Of a stretch of DNA of 64,000 nucleotides, positions 61,417-64,000 are shown in pieces. The position numbers were made by a program, and so were the translations under genes. Each line of letters starts with the position of its first letter. Position 1 is the first letter of the stretch. Below the pieces are notes generated by a model. It made no database searches and was not told where the DNA came from. It saw only the letters and a list, made by a program, of their open reading frames with translations. The stretch is from Salipaludibacillus keqinensis (lineage in GTDB: Bacteria; Bacillota; Bacilli; Bacillales; Salisediminibacteriaceae): contig NZ_PDOD01000001.1 of NCBI RefSeq assembly GCF_003226325.1, positions 930,001-994,000 of the forward strand, read 5' to 3'.

Positions 61417-61495
61417 GGACAAACGGAGTGCGATAGCACAAAAAGCTGCCTCTGCTCTTGTTCCAGTGAAGGGTAGTATACTTGAATAGCTAAAA
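61417..61495. repeat. array repeat 6 (variant)
   Basis: ACAAACGGAGTGCGATAGCAC begins six bases after the fosB stop in the position of the other repeats; GTGC and GCAC form a small hairpin. The AACGGAG core differs from AACGGG, so membership is probable but weaker. Confidence 0.5.
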
Positions 61496-61553
61496 TTGAA
61501 TTACTGTAAGATAATCACTGAATTTTAAAACTAAATTACGGGGAGGAATTAAA

Positions 61554-61604
61554 GTGGTATCCATCAAACGAAACCCACTAACTTTAAAGGGACTATTAAT
61601 ATGA
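61554..61604 (+). CDS. possible 16-residue leader peptide
   Basis: GTG 61554 has the best ribosome site in the area (GGGGAGGAA, 4-5 bases upstream of the start region) and opens a short frame, MVSIKRNPLTLKGLLI, that ends in TGA overlapping the ATG of the next gene (ATGA). This suggests translational coupling of a leader to the membrane protein. It could instead be a former N-terminus disconnected by a frameshift. Confidence 0.35.
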   Translation: MVSIKRNPLTLKGLLI

Positions 61605-62014
61605 TATATAGAGCTAAGCCGCAATATTTGATTCTAATCCATGTACCACTTGTTATTTTTCTTATATCAACAACAAGTTCAAATGTATTACTTTATTTTT
61701 TGTATACTTTTTTATTATTTATCACTGTTTCCGTATTTCTTAATTATGAATTTAGGATTGAAAATGAGAAGTTTTTTTTCAAAGTATTGTTTTTCACCAT
61801 TCCTATATATAATCAAACCGTTAGTCATAAGGAAATAAAGTATATAAAATTTAAATGTTTTGGTTGGGTTAAAGGTGCAAAAGTAAAAGTGAAAGGGAAA
61901 TTAAGTCTCCGATTATCTCGCTTTCAATCCAATGAGCTATTCTCAGACTTAAATAATTTTGCAAAAGAGTACAACATTCTAACGGTGAAAACAATAGACT
62001 TTAAGGATTTGTGA
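61601..62014 (+). CDS. PH-like membrane protein, function unknown
   Basis: This 137-aa protein has two close N-terminal membrane segments (YLILIHVPLVIFLISTTSS and VLLYFLYTFLLFITVSVFL) and a beta-rich soluble domain (FRIENEKFFFKVLFFTIPIYNQTVSHKEIKYIKF...) like the bacterial PH-domain (YdbS/DUF-type) membrane proteins. Its own ribosome site (AAAGGGA) is weak, and it overlaps a possible leader peptide. It is a single array gene. Confidence 0.7.
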   Translation: MIYRAKPQYLILIHVPLVIFLISTTSSNVLLYFLYTFLLFITVSVFLNYEFRIENEKFFFKVLFFTIPIYNQTVSHKEIKYIKFKCFGWVKGAKVKVKGKLSLRLSRFQSNELFSDLNNFAKEYNILTVKTIDFKDL

Positions 62015-62018
62015 ATAA

Positions 62019-62060
62019 TTGTTCTTAAAGTAACGGGGAGCAATCGTTGAAGAATGAAGG
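62019..62060. repeat. array repeat 7
   Basis: TTCTTAAAGTAACGGGGAGC lies within this element, 18 bases after the preceding stop. AACGGGGAGCAATCGTTGAA at 62032-62051 is identical to 62587-62606. Confidence 0.8.
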
Positions 62061-62098
62061 ATATCATTAAAAGCTAATTAGCTACTCAGGAGGTTATG

Positions 62099-62572
62099 AT
62101 GAAAATTATTAGGGATACAGGTAGAAGTTTTGATTTAGAAAATTTTCTTTCTATGTCATTAGTAGCTCATTTATCAACGGTCGCAGAAGATTCGCCAAGA
62201 GATTCACCCGTTTGGTTTTATTGGCGAGAAAAAATTATTTGGATAATAGGTACAGCTTCAGATACATTTCCAGATAGAATAAGGAAAAATTCAAAATGCG
62301 CTATTGGAATAGTAGATTTCAACCAGCATACTGGTCTTTTTTTACATGCAGGATTTAGAGGGACAGCAACTGTTAAGCCTTTTGACGAGATAATAGCTAA
62401 TCAGTTACTTTCTCGTTATTTGGGAACTGTAATCGAAAAATGGGACCCACGTTTTAAAGATTTAGATGATAGTAATGTTTTAATATGCTTTACACCCGAA
62501 ACAGTAGTAGTTCGTGACCAATCATATGTCCTTCCTAAAAGTGGCGAAAAGTGCGATTGTTCAAAAGAATAG
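62099..62572 (+). CDS. pyridoxamine 5'-phosphate oxidase family protein
   Basis: This FMN-binding-type split-barrel protein of 157 aa shows NFLSMSLVAHLSTVAEDSPRDSPVWFYWREKIIWIIG and ASDTFPDRIRKNSKCAIGIVDF, typical of PNPOx-like proteins; the C-terminus has two nearby Cys (EKCDC). Activity unknown. Of two adjacent ATGs (62096, 62099) the second is spaced better from CAGGAGG. It is unrelated at the sequence level to the PNPOx-like protein at 27563. Confidence 0.75.
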   Translation: MKIIRDTGRSFDLENFLSMSLVAHLSTVAEDSPRDSPVWFYWREKIIWIIGTASDTFPDRIRKNSKCAIGIVDFNQHTGLFLHAGFRGTATVKPFDEIIANQLLSRYLGTVIEKWDPRFKDLDDSNVLICFTPETVVVRDQSYVLPKSGEKCDCSKE

Positions 62573-62576
62573 TCGC

Positions 62577-62638
62577 TTATTGTGCTAACGGGGAGCAATC
62601 GTTGAAGATCCTAGAAGCTGCATATGCTTGCTTTTTTA
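62577..62638. repeat. array repeat 8
   Basis: GTGCTAACGGGGAGCAATCG begins 10 bases after the stop and shares at least 20 identical bases with repeat 7. GAAGCTGCATATGCTTGC with a T-run forms a terminator-like end. Confidence 0.8.
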
Positions 62639-62702
62639 ATTACATAAGAAATGGGGAATGATTTTAAACTGTAGAAGTAGATTCTTAAATAAATCATGCA
62701 TA

Positions 62703-62748
62703 CAAAAAAGGCAGAGATAAACAATTTGTTTGTCTCTGCCTTTTTTCT
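62703..62748. terminator. strong bidirectional terminator
   Basis: AAAAAAGGCAGAGA (62704-62717) pairs with TCTCTGCCTTTTTT (62733-62746) over 14 bp. It lies 130 bases past the PNPOx-like gene and before the cupin gene. Confidence 0.88.
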
Positions 62749-62898
62749 TAGTTATATTATAGCATAATTTTACATGAAATTTCAGGCTGTTATTATAAGA
62801 TTCTAAATATTACCATAAGGGAGTGACTTGGTATATGAAGGAGTTTAGTAATACAAGAGTTCGTAAAAACAATAGTCTATTGCAAGGAGGATTATAAT

Positions 62899-63261
62899 AT
62901 GCAACTTTATAGGTTCGATAATGAAATTGGAAAAAAAGTCACTCATTTTAATTCTCATTTTATAATGTCTCGAATTACAAAAACGGAATCAGCTGCTCAA
63001 ATTAGTTGCATGTATTTAGAGCCTGACGGAGTTATTGGCTTTCATAAAACGGTAGTTCCTCAATTACTTATTATTGTTACTGGTGAAGGCTGGGTACGGA
63101 ATGATGATATGTCAGAAATAAGTGTTAAAGCAGGTGATGCTGTCTATTGGGAGGAAGGTGAAGGACACGAAACTTTCACTAATTCAGGGCTTACTGCAAT
63201 AGTAGTAGAATCAGAAGAACTAAATCCATCTGATTTCATGCCTCAGAAAGAGTTGAACTAA
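62899..63261 (+). CDS. small cupin-domain protein
   Basis: This single-cupin protein of 120 aa has the first motif-like region DGVIGFHKTVVPQLLIIVTGEGWV and the second AGDAVYWEEGEGHETFTN, with a His in each. The first motif has fewer His than classical metal cupins, so metal binding is uncertain. Function unknown. AAGGAGG lies eight bases before the ATG. It is a single array gene followed by a repeat after 16 bases. Confidence 0.82.
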   Translation: MQLYRFDNEIGKKVTHFNSHFIMSRITKTESAAQISCMYLEPDGVIGFHKTVVPQLLIIVTGEGWVRNDDMSEISVKAGDAVYWEEGEGHETFTNSGLTAIVVESEELNPSDFMPQKELN

Positions 63262-63267
63262 ATTCAC

Positions 63268-63312
63268 ATTTCCAGGAACGGGAGCATTACTAAACCAGAG
63301 CAGTACACTTTT
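63268..63312. repeat. array repeat 9
   Basis: CCAGGAACGGGAGCATTACT, then AAACCAGAGCAGTACACTTTTG, placed just after the cupin stop. AACGGG is at 63277-63282. Confidence 0.65.
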
Positions 63313-63348
63313 GTTTCAGAATAGAATGTTATTAGGGAAGGGGCTTGA

Positions 63349-63873
63349 ATGTTAGGAGTAAATAAAGGAGAAGTCAAGTTGGTAACTCATTCGTCAAACT
63401 GGAAAGAACTATTTGCCGAAGAGAAAGAAATGTTACAATCCATCATTGGAGAAAACATAAAAGGTATTCAACATTTTGGAAGTACAGCTATTGAAGGCAT
63501 TAACGCTAAACCTATTATCGACATACTCGTTGGAGTGGAGTCTATAGATAAAGTTGAGAAATTCGATAAAGAGAGATTAAAAGAAAATGGATATTACCAT
63601 TTATCGAAAGTGCGTCTTGAAGGAAAAGTAGTTTTTGCTAAATTCTCTAACTTAGAAAACCTAACTAAGACACATATCATGCACATAGTTGAACATAACG
63701 GAACATGGTGGAAAGAGCATACTTTTTTTAGAGATTATCTAAATGATAATCCCAATAAAGCAAGAGAATATGAAGCATTAAAAAAGAGTTTGGCATTAAA
63801 ATATCCTAAGGATGAACGTACCTACACCGATGAAAAGAAGAAGTTTGTTGATGATATACTAGGTAGATTATAA
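63349..63873 (+). CDS. GrpB-family (nucleotidyltransferase-fold) protein
   Basis: This 174-aa protein has the GrpB/YqkA signature: VTHSSNWKELFAEEKEMLQ, GIQHFGSTAIEGINAKPIIDILVGVESID (nucleotidyltransferase-like Gly-Ser and Asp-x-Asp-like core) and WWKEHTFFRDYLNDNPNKAREYEALKKSLA. The family is widespread in Bacilli, with no settled reaction (CoaE-associated or nucleotidyltransferase role proposed). GGGAAGGGG precedes the ATG. It is the last complete gene of the window. Confidence 0.88.
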   Translation: MLGVNKGEVKLVTHSSNWKELFAEEKEMLQSIIGENIKGIQHFGSTAIEGINAKPIIDILVGVESIDKVEKFDKERLKENGYYHLSKVRLEGKVVFAKFSNLENLTKTHIMHIVEHNGTWWKEHTFFRDYLNDNPNKAREYEALKKSLALKYPKDERTYTDEKKKFVDDILGRL

Positions 63874-63884
63874 ACTTTCTTCTT

Positions 63885-63960
63885 CAACAAACGAAGAGCA
63901 ATAGTGGAATATACTGTTGCTCCTGTTGTGGTGCTAAAGGGGAGATTAATACAACAAGAG
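63885..63960. repeat. array repeat 10 at the right edge
   Basis: AACGAAGAGC, a hairpin GAGCAATAG/CTGTTGCTC (about 63895-63922) and CTAAAGGGGAGATTAATACA follow the GrpB stop. The last part matches repeat 4, suggesting that the array continues beyond the window. Confidence 0.55.
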
Positions 63961-64000
63961 TTCCCCGAGCATATGGAGTTGGAAAATTGAACTCAAGCGA

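Noticed and set aside
54837-63960. Array repeats considered as classical integron attC sites
   Set aside because: They lack the GTTRRRY/RYYYAAC ends and the long imperfect palindrome of attC, and there is no integron integrase; only the general cassette layout is similar.

Overview
The window looks like a chromosomal segment of a low-to-moderate GC Bacillaceae member, probably a soil or alkaliphile-type relative of Alkalihalobacillus or Halalkalibacter. The evidence is the strong AGGAGG-type ribosome binding sites, frequent TTG and GTG starts, sigma-A promoters, Gram-positive lipoprotein signals, a class III fructose-1,6-bisphosphatase, YqxD, FosB and an SPP1-like phage replication module. 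No rRNA, tRNA, riboswitch or CRISPR array was recognised. Species assignment is inference.

Region 1 (1-24.5 kb) is an aromatic catabolism block. A 2-oxoacid dehydrogenase complex (E1beta, cut by the left edge, then E2 and E3), a phenylalanine dehydrogenase and two hotdog thioesterases form one plus-strand unit ending in a strong terminator. After a secreted M14 carboxypeptidase, a TrpXYZ-type ABC importer, a crotonase and an FMN enzyme come the phenylacetate genes: a PaaY-like hexapeptide protein, the PaaX repressor, PaaK, and the divergent operon paaABCD-ethD-paaF-paaG-aldehyde dehydrogenase-paaH-paaJ. Together they suggest import of an aromatic amino acid, oxidation of Phe to phenylpyruvate, conversion to phenylacetyl-CoA, epoxidation, ring opening and beta-oxidation. 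Both divergent promoters are readable and each carries a TACGT-N11-TACGT direct repeat, a candidate PaaX operator. paaE and the MaoC half of PaaZ are absent from the window.

Region 2 (24.5-42 kb) holds housekeeping and accessory genes: yqxD, fbp, a PNPOx-like protein, a methyltransferase plus an eroded second copy, a secreted S15 peptidase, DinB-like and DHFR-like proteins, three lipoproteins (one an erythromycin esterase homologue), an amidohydrolase, and a more GC-rich pair (M4 metalloprotease, SulP anion transporter). It is peppered with a hairpin repeat (arm core GGGACGGTTCT), usually placed exactly at stop codons.

Region 3 (42-54.7 kb) is a variable island: a WYL regulator, a DUF1643-like protein, an unrecognised membrane-anchored helical protein, a NucS-like nuclease, a TerB/SAP/SAP/PD-(D/E)XK protein, a DUF4041-GIY-YIG protein, and a phage replication remnant (sigma-like factor, initiator, G39P-like helicase loader, DnaB-type helicase). 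It resembles a defence or mobile island.

Region 4 (54.8-64 kb) is a one-directional array of small unrelated genes (ASCH pseudogene, secreted Cys peptide, MoxR/DUF58/DUF4129, small membrane proteins, peptidase E, fosB, PNPOx, cupin, GrpB). Most are followed closely by a recurring AACGGGGAGC-type repeat, and several are preceded by a GGAAAT-ATGTTAAG-TTAAAC motif. This cassette-like architecture, with no recombinase in view, is the most unusual feature of the window.
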